A DNA stretch of 64,000 bases from Lingula anatina (taxonomy: Eukaryota > Brachiopoda > Lingulata > Lingulida > Lingulidae). Every line of letters starts with the position of its first letter. The stretch's first letter is position 1. The position numbers and the translations under genes were made by a program. Below are positions 12,701-25,651 of this stretch, piece after piece. The stretch covers positions 505,268-569,267 of the forward strand of contig NW_019775869.1 in NCBI RefSeq assembly GCF_001039355.2, given 5' to 3'. The notes under the pieces were generated by a model, which was given only the letters and a program-made list of their open reading frames with translations, made no database searches and was not told the origin of the DNA.

Positions 12701-15700
12701 TTAAACCTTGAAAGTCTGCTTCTGTTAGCATAGAAAATGTATCATATCTAATCCAAATAGAGATTGTTTATTTTTCTTCACCTGGTCCTCCTTTGTTAAA
12801 GATTGAAACATTACAAGATAAATGGGGAGTGGTTGTATGAAATTTTCAGTATTGACTCTGGATGAGCTGGTAGCAGCCAGCACTAGAACACAGGAAGAAA
12901 ACGCAGCCAAGTCGAAAATCGTCAAGGGACATACATCAGTCACTGTCCAAAAAGCTGGCCCAAGCAGACCGGCCATTGTCCCCTCTGACATGGTCCAGAG
13001 TGTGAACTACTGCAGCTACTGTGGCGTACAGTGTAATAGTAAGAAGCAGTGGGATGACCACACCACTTCAGACAGACATGTGTTCAATGTGAACTCTGAC
13101 AAGGAACATCAGTGGAACTACAGGCAGCCACCTTGGGGGATTTCAACTGGAGGATATGAGCTGTGTCACAGGTTAGGGTTGGGGCATTGTCAGTGGTGGG
13201 CCATTGTCAGTGACAGGGCATTGTCAGTGGTGGGCCATTGTCATTGATAGAGCATTGTCAGTGGTGGGCCATTGTCATTGGTAGAGCATTGTCAGTGGTG
13301 GGCCATTGTCATTGGTAGAGCATTGTCAGTGGTGGGCCATTGTCAGTGGCAGGGCATTGTCACTGATTCCACATCTTGCAACAAAATATAAAATGTGTAG
13401 TGTGTTCATTTTTTAAAACTGGCTAACTAATGTTCATTATTTTTGCATATTAATGTTTTGGTCTTGGATTCAGGAAGAAAGAAATATTTGAAATTCAATT
13501 TCAAAAAAAAGAATTGCACATTTGAGAACACACTCCTAATATATGCATGTATGGAGTTTGAGTAATTATGCTATGCAATAAATATTATTTTCTATTTCAA
13601 AGGCATTTGAATGGAGGCACCTGTAAGTACTCCAACATGCCAGACATGTACAACAGCTGCCGGTATGCCCACAGTCAGGAGGAGCTGGACGAGTGGAAGG
13701 AGAGGTATCAGTGGCGCCAGATGAAGAAGCAGATGGCAAAACAACAGAAAGTCTACTCTTACATGGATGAGCTGCTGGAGAATTATGAAAATTCTGATTC
13801 TCCTATAAGTGTGGTGCGTACTGATCTTATGTTTTGGAGAGAGTTTAAGAACCATGTTCTAAGTAGGTTGTTAAATCTTTCATAAAAGTCATTCAGATAT
13901 TAAACACTGAACCATGACTTTAGAAGAGTTTCAAAGATTTTTTATGTACAGACACAGATGTGTCTGTACATATTGCCATCACCTGCGTCTGTCGTCGCCG
14001 TCCCTGTCGCCGTCCCTGTCGCCGTCGATGTCGCCGTCGCCGTCGCCGTGCACTTTCATCATTAACACGATAAGTGGAAGACAGTTTAACTTTTTGGCTG
14101 TATATTTACAGAACTGTTGAATATTCATAAAATGCAGGTCAAGTTCGAAAATCAGCATGTTAAGGCCATTATTGTAGAAGTTATGCTGTTTTTTCACTTT
14201 TCAGCATATATGCAACACTGTTAACACATTTTAAGGAAAACCGATAGGCCTGTTGTCATGAAACTCACAGGAGTAATCAATCTCACTAAAATGCAGGTCA
14301 AGTTCGAAAATCAGCATTATCGGGCCATTATTTTAGAAGTTATGCTGTTTTTTTCACATTTCCTCAAATTCAATTCTTAGGCATGTTAATAATCTCATTA
14401 TTTAACTAATAAAATACGTAAAGGTGTTTGTTTCACATTTCCTGCATCTTCACAACATTAGTAGTTGATTAAGTAAAAATGATGGTAAACTTGTGATCGT
14501 GTATTGTGTAATAAAGTGTCAAAAATGGAAGTNAGGTAACAAAGCCCAGAGTATACCTCTAGCTGCAGATACACCAGGGCAAGCAGGTGCCCCTTCCCCT
14601 GAGGTCAAGCCTCCTGTGGTCTGCAATTATAAAGTGCTGTATGTGTGTGGGCCGTGTTTCAGACAGGGGAACATTAAGACAAAGAACAAAGACCAGGATC
14701 GCTGTGCTGCAGGACTGGGACACCAGTGGGAGGCCAACAAGGTTTGTCTTCTCCAGGGTCCCAATAAAATAATCAGAGCTCTGCCAAAGAGGATCCCAAC
14801 AGGCCTGAAATTTGTGATTTGCAAGAATTTGAGCACCCGCAAAAGCTGTGATTTTGCCAGAGGAGGCCTTTGTCAGTTTGCTCACAGTAATGAGGAAATA
14901 GAAGTATGGAAGTGGCAAGTTCAAAATAATGGTAGGTTGGAATGGCTTTTGTATAAAAAGTGGTTTAATCCTTGAAAGTCTGGTTCTATAATCAGCATAG
15001 AAAGAGTATCACATCTAATCTAAATAGAGGTCATTTTTTTTTCACCCAGATCCAATTTAGACTATGTCTTCAAGTCAAATGTCCTCCTTTATTAAAGATT
15101 GAAACATTACAAGATAAATGGGGAGTGGTTGTATGAAATTTTCAGTATTGACTCTGGATGAACTGGTAGCAGCCAGCACAAGAACACAGGAAGAAAACGC
15201 AGCCAAGTCGAAAATTGTCAAGGGACATACATCAGTCACTGTCCAAAAAGCTGGCCCAAGCAGACCGGCCATTGTCCCCTCTGACATGGTCCAGAGTGTG
15301 AACTACTGCAGCTACTGTGGCGTACAGTGTAATAGTAAGAAGCAGTGGGATGACCACACCACTTCAGACAGACATGTGTTCAATGTGAACTCTGACAAGG
15401 AACACCAGTGGAACTACAGGCAGCCACCTTGGGGGATTTCAACTGGAGGATATGAGCTGTGTCACAGGTTAGTGGTGGGGCATTGTCAGTGGCAGGGCAT
15501 TGTCAGTGGTGGGGCATTGTCAGTGGCAGGGCATTGTCAGTGGCGGGCCATTGTCAGTGGCAGGGCATTGTCAGTGGTGGGCCATTGTCATTGGTAGAGC
15601 ATTGTCAGTGGTGGGCCATTGTCAGTGGCAGGGCATTGTCACTGATTCCACATCTTACAACAAAATATAAAATGTGTAGTGTGTTCATTTTTTAAAACTG

Positions 15701-18700
15701 GTTAACTACTATTCATTATTTTTGCATGTTAATGTTTTGGTCTTGGATTCAGGGAGAAAGAAATATTTGAAATTCAGTTTCAAAAGTTGAAAAAGAATTG
15801 CACATTTGAGAACACACTCCTAATATATGCATGTATGGAGTTTGAGTAATTATGCTATGCAATAAATATTATTTTCTATTTCAAAGGCATTTGAATGGAG
15901 GCACCTGTAAGTACTCCAACATGCCAGACATGTACAACAGCTGCAGGTATGCCCACAGTCAGGAGGAGCTGGATGAGTGGAAGGAGAGGTATCAGTGGCG
16001 CCAGATGAAGAAGCAGATGGCAAAACAACAGAAAGTCTACTCTTACATGGATGAGCTGCTGGAGAATTATGAAAATTCGGATTCTCCCATAAGTGTGGTG
16101 CGTACTGATCTTATGTACAAAACATAAGTAGTCACTACAAAAGCAATGTTCTCATTTCAATGGGCAGTTTATAATGATACAATTTATTTTCAAAGAATTA
16201 TAGATTTTTTATCATCTTTCACTTCAGCTGGCAGACCAGTTGCCATATGTGAACATGGAAGTATCAGATGAACTTATCCAGTACAAACAGCAGAAGAAGA
16301 GTGAACATCTTTGGAGCTTCACCCTGGAACCAGATGTAAGACCTTCAGCATGAAAATACACTGAGCAAAAAAATTAATGCCCCACGCAATATTTCAAAGT
16401 TTTTATGAGAATTAAATATTAAATCAAACAAAGTGAATTTTGTTGTGCAGTGTACTACAGATTACTGTATATGGCAACAGAGTACTGTCCGTGGCCCATT
16501 ACATGTTACATGAATAATTCACATGGGACATTTATATTTTTGCTCAGTACATATGCATGCAGCATAGTCAGGTGTTGGCTTGTAGTGTTAATTTGAAGCT
16601 AAAAAAATATTGTCAAGATGAAACAAAAGTGATTTTTACTTTGAAAAGTGATTACGTCATATTGAATTTAACTCTGTATTTTTTTTTATTGATATTGATG
16701 TTTCTTTTTCACAGATTGATAGAAAACTGGCAAAAGTGGCATTGCTGTACAACAAAGATCGTCTTCACTTTGCCCTTCACAGCGATGACCTGTCAAAGAA
16801 TTGCCAGGTAGCGGATGGCGAGTTCTTTGAAGAGGAAGATGAAAAAGGGCAGCTGAGTTATAGAGTAGAGGTCCATTTTACTGGGGGAATGTTTGGTTCC
16901 TTCAGCCAGTGGGTGGTATTTGACTTTGGAGTCAAACCAGCGTTGTACAGGAAGCTGCAGGTGGAGGTGGGCACAGAAGAGGCTCATGAGAAAGTCAAGG
17001 AACTGAGAGAGAAATTGACTTTTGACAGGTGAAGTGTTTTTTTTTTTTCATTGTTTCGAATTGGATTGTCTCTATAGATATGTGTTTTGATAAATAATGT
17101 TTACTCGGTTCACATTTTTTCTTGAGCTCCAGAGGTCTGAGGCTATTATGGTGAAGACATTGGGCACTTTATGCTGGTAATTCAGTTGAATATTATTATA
17201 GTAGCTATTTTCTTTCAGATGGACTCTTACAAATAGAGAAATTGTCAAAATAGATTACAACTTGACAGACGAACTCACTGCTACAGCTATGCGCCAGTAT
17301 AAAGAGCCATCGTCTGCCGATGCTGTGATCACACAGGACAGTGTGATAGTGGAGCTGAATAGACACAACTACGAGCACAAGATGCATAAACTTCTGGAAG
17401 TAGAGGAGCTTACTCGGAGTAATATGATATCAGAGTATGAGACATTGGTTTTCTTTTCATCTTTATGGGCAGCTTTATCAGTACTATATGTCACTAATTT
17501 TTAGACAATTCTCAAACAGTAGACAGGCATGAAGATAATTTGTAGAATAAAGTCCTTATATGATTTGCACCATTTGTGGTGATGAATATATTTTGAAATC
17601 AACAATGATCTCCTTGAATAAGATGCAAATAATTTTAAAACTGAGATGCTTATAATGATCAATTTGGTCAGAGCATTGAAATTAAGATTTCACTGGTCAT
17701 TGTAATTTCATCTCTTTGTCTGTAGGTTCAACCTCCTGACCACCCTGGAGTTAACAGACAGCATCAAGGAGGACACCTTCATCTTTGCCTGTCCAGGTGA
17801 ACTGTTTGCCCGAGTCCCTCTCAATGACCAGCTGAGCGAGGACACCAATGCTGGGAAACTGGTTCTGACCAGTGTGACCACAGTCCTGCTGGCACCCAAA
17901 GACAGCTCCAGTCACAAAGTCTACGAGGCAATCATTGTGCAGAAAGAAAACTTTGACTACGATGGCCGAGGCAAAGATTACATCTACATGTGCCTGTCTG
18001 CCAAGTGCTGCCAGCAGCTGGGTTTGAAAGCTGGGAAGAAGATCGAAGTCCAGATTCAGTTCCAGATGAACCGAGCACTGTTCTCCTTGATGCATTTTGC
18101 TCTGGATCATCTGAAGAATGTGGACTTGGTCTTCCCTGATGTCACCAAGGTTAACCCTGTGTGGAATGTGGTGCACAATCTTAAACTCAGGTACAGTATT
18201 ATATATTAACTTTAGTCTGTAGAAATAAAATGTATCACTTGAGATACCTCTTAATGTCTAAACTTAAGTTTGTAAGTCCTGCAACCTAGTGCAACACTTA
18301 AAATAATTGAAGGTAAAACTTTTCTGAAAAAGCTTGACAGTAGTGAACATTTTGCAGTGAAGTAAAAAAAAGTGATTGCCTGCTTCAAATATCCCAAACC
18401 CATAGATAAAGGGGAAAATATCTTTCATGATCACGAAATTTTTTATTGGTTTCACTTCTGAAATGTCAATTTCCATTTTTGTCAACAGTATTTTTATATA
18501 CTGTATCGAGATGAAAGTCTACTAGATTTATCCAGATGTTTGGGTGTGGTATTTATGCCCTGCAGACACCCCATATAGAGCTGCTTTGCACTTGCATTTA
18601 AGGATTTATTTTAATTGAAAGGTTTACTTTAATTTCTGATTGTAGCTCTAGTGTGCTCAATGATGACCAGATGAAGGTGGTGCAGCACATTGTGGCTGAG

Positions 18701-21700
18701 AGGACAGGATACACGCCACCACTCATTGTCTATGGACCGTTTGGGACAGGAAAGACGGAAACATTGGCACAGTCTGTGATGATATTGCTGAATGAAAGAC
18801 CAGATGCTAGGGTCTTGATATGCACTCACTCCAATAGGTAATGGCTGAATTATGTTGCTAGGTAGTTTCTTTTAGGGAAGTAAAGAAGATAAGAAAAACA
18901 TATTTTGAGGATAATACAGATTCATTCTGAATATGATGGGATAGCGGTACAGAAATGTTTGATTTGGTGAATGATAGCAAATTTGTATTTGATGCCTCTT
19001 TAAAATGCTGTTTAAATGTAAATTTTATTTCAATTCAGTGCTGCAGATTTGTACCTGTTGCGCCATTTGGATCCATATGTGAAGAAAAATTCACCTAATA
19101 TGAAGATCCGAAGGGTGTACTTCAGAAACAGGCGTGTTAACACGGTCAACCCAGCGGTCAAAAAGTACTGTTTGTTGTCAGATGACAAGCAGAGCTTTGT
19201 GGACCCCACAGCAGAAGACATCAGAGAACAAAGAGTAGTCATTGTCACCCTGTCCACCTCTCTGTTACTGACAGTCCTCAACTTAAAGGGTCACTTCACT
19301 CATATCCTGGTGGACGAGGGTGCCCAAGCTCTGGAGTGTGAAACCATCATGCCCTTCACTCTAGCTGATGAGAACACCTGTATGGTGATAGCAGGGGACC
19401 ACATGCAGATGAGTCCCAAGGTTTACAGTCCAGAGGCGAGGAGACAGGGCTTCCACAAGTCCTTCCTTGAAAGACTGTACACACACTATGATAAGTACTC
19501 CCACCAGAGCGACTGTGGCCACCTGAAGGTTCTACTGAAAAAGAACTACAGGTCAAAGATGGAGATCCTCAGGTTTATATCAGCTGTATTTTATGGTGGC
19601 CCTGAAAAACTGGAGTCCATGGCTGACTTGCCTGATGTGCCGAACTTATCACCTCTCAATTTTTATGCAGGTATTATTATGTTATCAAATAGCGTTGTTG
19701 TGTTATTTTATTGCATGTTTTGAGAGAAAATTGCATTTTGCATGGTTAGTAATGGAATTAAAGTGCAGTTTCTGCTTAATTGCATGTCAGCGTCCTTTCC
19801 TTACTGAATTAAATTTTGAATGTATTTTGTTATGTAACAATATGAGATTTTATTAATTAGTTAATTGATTTTATTTCTTTGCTAGCCCAAGGCAGTGAGA
19901 TTCAGGATGATGACAGCACTTCCTTTTATAACCTGGCTGAGGTGGAGGAGGTAGCAGACAGGGTGGAAGAGCTGTGGAATACCTGGCCACAGGAATGGGG
20001 AGACAAGAGACCTGATACCATAGGGGTGGTGGCACCATACACTGATCAGGTAAGATAGACTGCATTCCCAGAGATTTAGATCGATCCATCCAGATCGACC
20101 TAACTTCCTGGGGGTTCACGCTAAATTGCTGTCAGCCGAGCGCGCAAGGCAGTTAATTACCCCCTTTAAGCCAGTTAAGCTGACGCCAATCTAGTGAGAC
20201 TCCCAAGGGTTATAGAGCGATCTAAATATCTATGGGAATGGGGTCATAGAGTAGGCATAGTAGTATAGAGGGAAGGTGGGATGTGATAAGGTAAGATATA
20301 GTAGGCGTATAGTAGTATAAAAGGAGATGAAATGAGGGTAATCTTGTTAAGTTCAATGGTAGATGAAATTTCGATTGGCCTTTATTTTCTTCATATTGGT
20401 TCTGTCTCCCACTTTTACTCATTTGTTGAAATGCTTTTCAAAACAATTTAACAGTATATATTTAATGTTGGAGAACTGTTTATTTAAGAATGTAAGAGGG
20501 GGATATCATTTTAGAACCATAATAGTAAAACATTTGTTTTAGGTTACAAGAATAAGACGATCACTTAGGCGAAAGAACCCCCAACTTGGACAGGTGATTG
20601 TAGAAAGGGTCATGAATGTACAAGGTATTTATGCTCCAAATTTCACTTTTTGAACCATTTAAGTAAATTATCAGTTTTAATTATATTATAACTTGTGGTT
20701 GATTTTATACCAAGGATGTATTCTGTTGATGCAGTTCTAGTCTTATTTTTGGAGAAATGACCAACTTGATATTTCTGTTCCAGGAAAAGAGTTCCGAGCT
20801 CTGTTCATCAGCACAGTAAGAAGCAGGCACCTGTTACAATCCAGCCCAGCAATCAGTGCTGCAGCAGAATGTGACGGTGAAGGTGGAGACTATGGGTTCC
20901 TGTCAGACCAGAAGCTTCTGAACACAGCATTTACTAGGGCTCAGTCATTTGTAGGCATAGTAGGAGACCATGTGGCTCTGTGTGCCTTAGGAGACTGTAT
21001 GACAGTATGGAGGACATATCTGAAGCACTGTCAGAATATGAAGAGTATCTACCCCCAGAATCTGACCCTTGACGCTGTCAAAACTGCTGTGATCAGCATG
21101 ATGAACTCAGATGAAGGAAGAATGTACCAGGAAGCTCAGATGCAGCTTACTTATGAAGAAGAAGAAGAGAACGCAGAGTCAGGTAGTGCAGCCAGAGAAG
21201 CAATCCTTACAGAAAATGTTGCATGTAATGGCACAAGTGCAGTGGAAGGTGGTGACGTAATGGTGAATGGTAACAGTGAAGGGCAGGCACTGGTTAATGG
21301 CATGGCCTCGATGGCAATTGGTGATGATGTCCCCTTATCTGCTACAACAGCTTCTGGACCATTGGGACTCAAGCAGGCTAATGGGGGTAGAGAAGGTGTA
21401 GGATCTGCTGAAAATGATTGGGAGATGTACTTGGAGTTTCCACCCAGTGAAGTTCTAGGCCAGCTAGCCAAAGAGTCAAACAGACACATGCTACAGTCCC
21501 TCAGAGAGAAGGGAATGGTCTTTGATTCTGAAGAAGACCAGCTTATCCATCATCGGTCTCTCAAGTATCTTGGCTGTAAAGGGCATATTAGTATATATCA
21601 AGCAACCAGTTGGCTTACTCCCCAGATCTTAAATGAGTATAAGGATGTTTACCTCATGGATGAAATAAGAGATAATGAAGTAAGCAGTTTACCTGATTTC

Positions 21701-24700
21701 ACAACCAAACAACTAAAAGGTCTAGTGGACAAAATGCCTTCCCAATTCAAACAGTGTATTATCCACAGGGATTCCAGTGAGATATATGGTGAAGTCTTGG
21801 GTAAAGAGTCTGACATTCACAAAGTGGTGATTGGCAGCAGTACAGATTGCAAGTCTGCCTGTAACCTGGATGATGTGGTGGTAGAAGTCAAAGCTCATGT
21901 AGGCTCTGAAATAGTTGGTAGAGTTGCAGGAATATTGAAGAGAGCCAGAGATCCTCTTATCCAGTTGTTTGTTTGCCAGGTAAATGAGGAGAGCACTGGC
22001 ATTCTAACACCCATCAATTCTAATTTTCCAATCATCTATAATCTAGAGAGTTTGAGTAGAGCCTCTCCACAGCCCAAGGGAGATGAAGTATGTGTTTATG
22101 CCATCCAAAATTCAGAGCATCAGAAAGTGGTATTTGATCACCATGAAAGCATCAACCTTTGTGACATCAGTAGCAAATTGTTTGTGGTGAAGTTTGCCAA
22201 GTGGGAACCAAGCCTAGATGCCCCAGTTGGTATTGTTATAGGAGTACTCCCCAGGGGGGACACCATCCCCAGTGGATTACGCATCCTTTCCATAGAGTAT
22301 AGCATTGCGAGAAAGTTCTCTGTGGAGGCCATGATCGAGTTGCAGCACTTATACCCACCCTCCTACAGCCCCCCTCAACCAGTGATTTCAGATAGATTGG
22401 ACTTCAGAGAGAAGATGACATTTGCCTTCAAGTCCCCAGGCTCTTTGTACATCGACAACTGTTATAGCATAGAGCAGCAGCCTGATGGGACCTACCTTCT
22501 AGGTGTACATGTTACTGATGTGGCCTTCTTTGTGAAGAAGGGGAGCTACTTGGATGAAGAAGCAAGGAAGAAAATGAACACCTTCCACTGTATAGGACAA
22601 GAAGCGGCTGGCATTATACCAGAGCAGTTGCAAGCCAACCACTGTTCTATTCAAGAAGGCCAGGATAGATTAGTGATGTCCGTTCTTCTCACTGTCCAGT
22701 TAACTGGACAGATAATTCAGGCCCAGTTACGCAAGTCTGTGGTCAACACAAAATATGTTGTTGAGAACAGCGAGGCAGAAAAAGTGTTAAAGGGGGTCAG
22801 TGATGTCTTGCCCAACAATATAGCCACCACTCTTAAGTTTGTCCACCACTTGGCCAAGATGTTTGCAAAGATTAGAAACGGTAATTCATCTTTGTTTAAC
22901 CCGGCTCTCGTCTCCAGTCCAGATGCACCAGAAGTACAGTTCATAACTAAAGAGCTGATGATTATGGCCAATTACCAGCTGAGCAGGATTTTAGTGGAGA
23001 TTTTCCCACGCTGCACCCCACTATTATGCCAGGATTCCCCTAGAAATGGGATCTTTGACAACTGGAAACTAGCTGCTGCACCACTGGCTAAGAACTCGGT
23101 GGCCTTCGCCCAGTATTACCACCCTGTAGGGGGCATGTGTGCCTGTGTTGGACACCCCTGTGGCTGTGCAGAGGAGGCATGTGGTCCAGTAGAAGACCTG
23201 GAGTATTTAGATGTGCAGACATCAGTCTGGGGAGGGATCCTCCAGGCCACACAACTTAATGATGTGGTAGAGCTTTGTAGGCTAATTACCACCCCACATC
23301 ATCACCCACAGTTAGCTGTGGCTGCTGTCCAGATGCAGAAGATGCAAAGTAAGCCTAAATATGCCTGTGCAGATGTCAAGTATGTACAGCAACATAACTT
23401 TGGACTCAACCTCCCGTACTATATGAGTTTCACAGCACCAACCCAGACCTACATGGATATTGTAACACAGCATTTGATTGGTGCTCTCCTGGAGTCCAAG
23501 CCTAACCCATACACAGAGGAGGAGATGGGGGAGTTATGTGAGGCTGCCACTCATTCCCTTGTGAGAGTGGCTAACTTCAAAGAAGATGCCCAAACTTTGT
23601 GTATTGCACAAGCATTCAAGGAGAAACCACTTATGACTGCTGGGATTATAAGCAGTTTAAATCAAGACAATGTCAAGATAATCCTCCCCTTCTTGGCTGA
23701 GGTAAAAGATCCAGAATTTAACATCCCCCTTCAGCAAGTTGGTAATGCCCAGTGGATGACGACTCAGGAAGGGAAGGAGAAGACATTAGTAGTACAATGG
23801 ATGGAGAGGATATATGATATGCAGCTTGACCCATTGTCAGGTAGGGAGAATGATGCCCCTCTGGTCCTCAACCCCAATCCGTACATCATCCAGATCCCAA
23901 CAAGTGACTGGCAGAAGATTATCCAGTCCCTGATCAAGGAAGACTTCTCCAATGTGAACCAGGTGATCAGTGCAGCAGGGATGAGAGCCAAGTTCCCAAT
24001 GATAGATGATGGGTACGTGACTGAGGTGTCCTCAGAGATGAAGAAAGGACTGCCCTTTAAGAGGCAGGAGTGTGAATTTAGCCTAGTACTTAAACCCAGT
24101 GGTGTCATAACAGTGCAGGTCAGTGCGGATGTTGTCCAAGGCATGCTGCGTCCAGTTGTCCAGCTGATAAGTCTTACGCCCAACCTGGACATTTGCCTAG
24201 AACATGCCAGGAGTCCTGTGAAGTGTTTCACTAGTGCAGCAGCCAAATATGCATCTAAACAGAATTACACTGATGTGAATGCTTACCAGAAGGCTTGGCT
24301 GCCAGCGCTGGCTGTAGAGGCTGCAGAAATTGCATGTGAAAGTGGAGAAAGCTTTATCCTGCATCATGTCAACATAAGGTGGCAGGTTAATGACGTCCCC
24401 ACGGGAGTCAAAGCAGTAGGAATGTTCACCATGCCGCTCTCTTTCTGTAAACAGCGTCAGATGAGTTTTGTATGCGAGCTAGAAAATAGAATGACAGGTG
24501 GAGAAGTAAGTGTGCCATATGAGGATTATCTGTGTATCAGGTATCAAAACATAGCTGTTGCCTCTCCCAGTAACTACAGTCATCTCTATGGTAATGATCC
24601 AGTGTGTTGGGTGCTCCACTGCGTCACAACAAACCTAACAGTATCACCAAGACAGGACAAGGTAGTAGTGAATGTGGTACTAAACCAGACATCTATGGAT

Positions 24701-25579
24701 ATCCCGCCTGTGTTCCTGACTCCTGAGAGTGCTTCATTGCCATGCACTCTGCAGTGGATATCAAAGCCTAAGCATCTTAGGTAGGTGAACTGGGTTTTCT
24801 CCTCTTTCACTCCTAGTTACCTTTCAGCTCATTCTCATACATTCTATAAAATAAGAGAATCTTCTTAAAGCTTGGTGGTTTTTATTTTTAATTTAGTTAT
24901 TTGTAATACATTTTAACAGATTTACATATTGACAGTGCTATTTTAAGATTTAATGAAGCAATTGTAATCTTGTTTTCAGAAATACAGAAATGGCTATTAA
25001 AGAAATGGTTAATTCATCTCAGTTGGTGAAGGATATAGCACTTGGAAACCCAGCAATATCAACTGGTGAGTGCAGTGGGACTTGGCAGTAATTCCTTGTA
25101 CACATTGTTAAGCCTTTTTTTTCATAGGATCAATTTCCTTTCACTTTTCATATATTTTATCCCTCAAGATTAATAATACTGTAAATTATGAAGGACAAAG
25201 AAATGAGGCAATTTCTCATGACAGAGAACACCCTTATTATATTAACATGTAGTATCTGTACTTGTAGGTGTGGCACCCTCAGTAGTTAATCAGATGATGG
25301 AGAAACTTTTCCCTGGTTGTAATCCCCTGAACACAGAGCAGCACCGCGCCTTGTCCTTGGCATTATCGCAGTCCTTCACAGTGATCCAAGGTTGTGCTGG
25401 GACAGGGAAGACAGAGCTAGCAGCCAGACTAGCTGTCATGTTTGTAGACATGAACTGCCCCCAGCAGAGCCTGGTTTCCTCCACAGCTGTACCTGCACAG
25501 GTGTTACTGTGTGCCTGGTCTGAGAACAGCTTAGATAACCTGATGAGTGAGTAATAAACTGGTGTAATGATGGCATTGA

Positions 25580-25651
<72 letters not shown>

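Larger units (their letters stand above)
9475..13813 (+). other. Five zinc modules (CxxC...H + CCCH) in the HELZ2-like protein
   Basis: Each module has an upstream CxxC (or CxxCG) pair, then a short block with EENxLLxM or HxWExNK, then a CCCH finger ending xFAH or YAH. CxxC pairs: FACRNC (about 9475), LVCREC (11336), YLCHSC (11720), YVCGPC (12177), NYCSYCG (13004). CCCH fingers: LCRHF...CTFAHN (9657, split by an intron and finished at 10506), LCTHY...CSFAHN (11511), FCYMKQFC...CYFAHS (11909), ICKNL...CQFAHS (12550), LCHRHLNGGTC...CRYAHS (13161 and 13603). The fourth and fifth occur again at 14535-16097 because of the assembly duplication. CCCH fingers of this type bind RNA, and human HELZ2 has fewer recognisable modules. 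The fifth starts with a C2H2-like finger (CSYCG...H...H). Confidence 0.82.
12071..14534 (+). other. N-joined duplicate of a HELZ2-like exon and downstream exons (probable second haplotype)
   Basis: 12071-12268 (copy A) is cut at an N (12269). Copy B restarts the same exon at 12270 and carries exons ending 12667, 12850-13171 and 13603-13813. A second N at 14533 is followed by copy C (14535-16097), which repeats the same three exons. A is identical to C over its ~198 bp, while B differs from both by scattered mainly synonymous SNPs (one R/K change near 12575 versus 14841) and by intron indels. Reading A into B literally breaks the frame; using the exon once restores it and every downstream phase. 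I conclude the assembler switched haplotype twice. Copy B also has 718 bp of intron with repeats (13814-14531) that copy C lacks. Confidence 0.85.

Noticed and set aside
12071-16097. Seven-finger HELZ2-like variant created by recent exon duplication
   Set aside because: N at each border, copy A identical to copy C, frame broken at the first join and restored only when one copy is used; assembly haplotype joining explains all of it.
23764-24246. 160-codon minus-strand ORF
   Set aside because: Antisense shadow of the 4-kb HELZ2-like exon.
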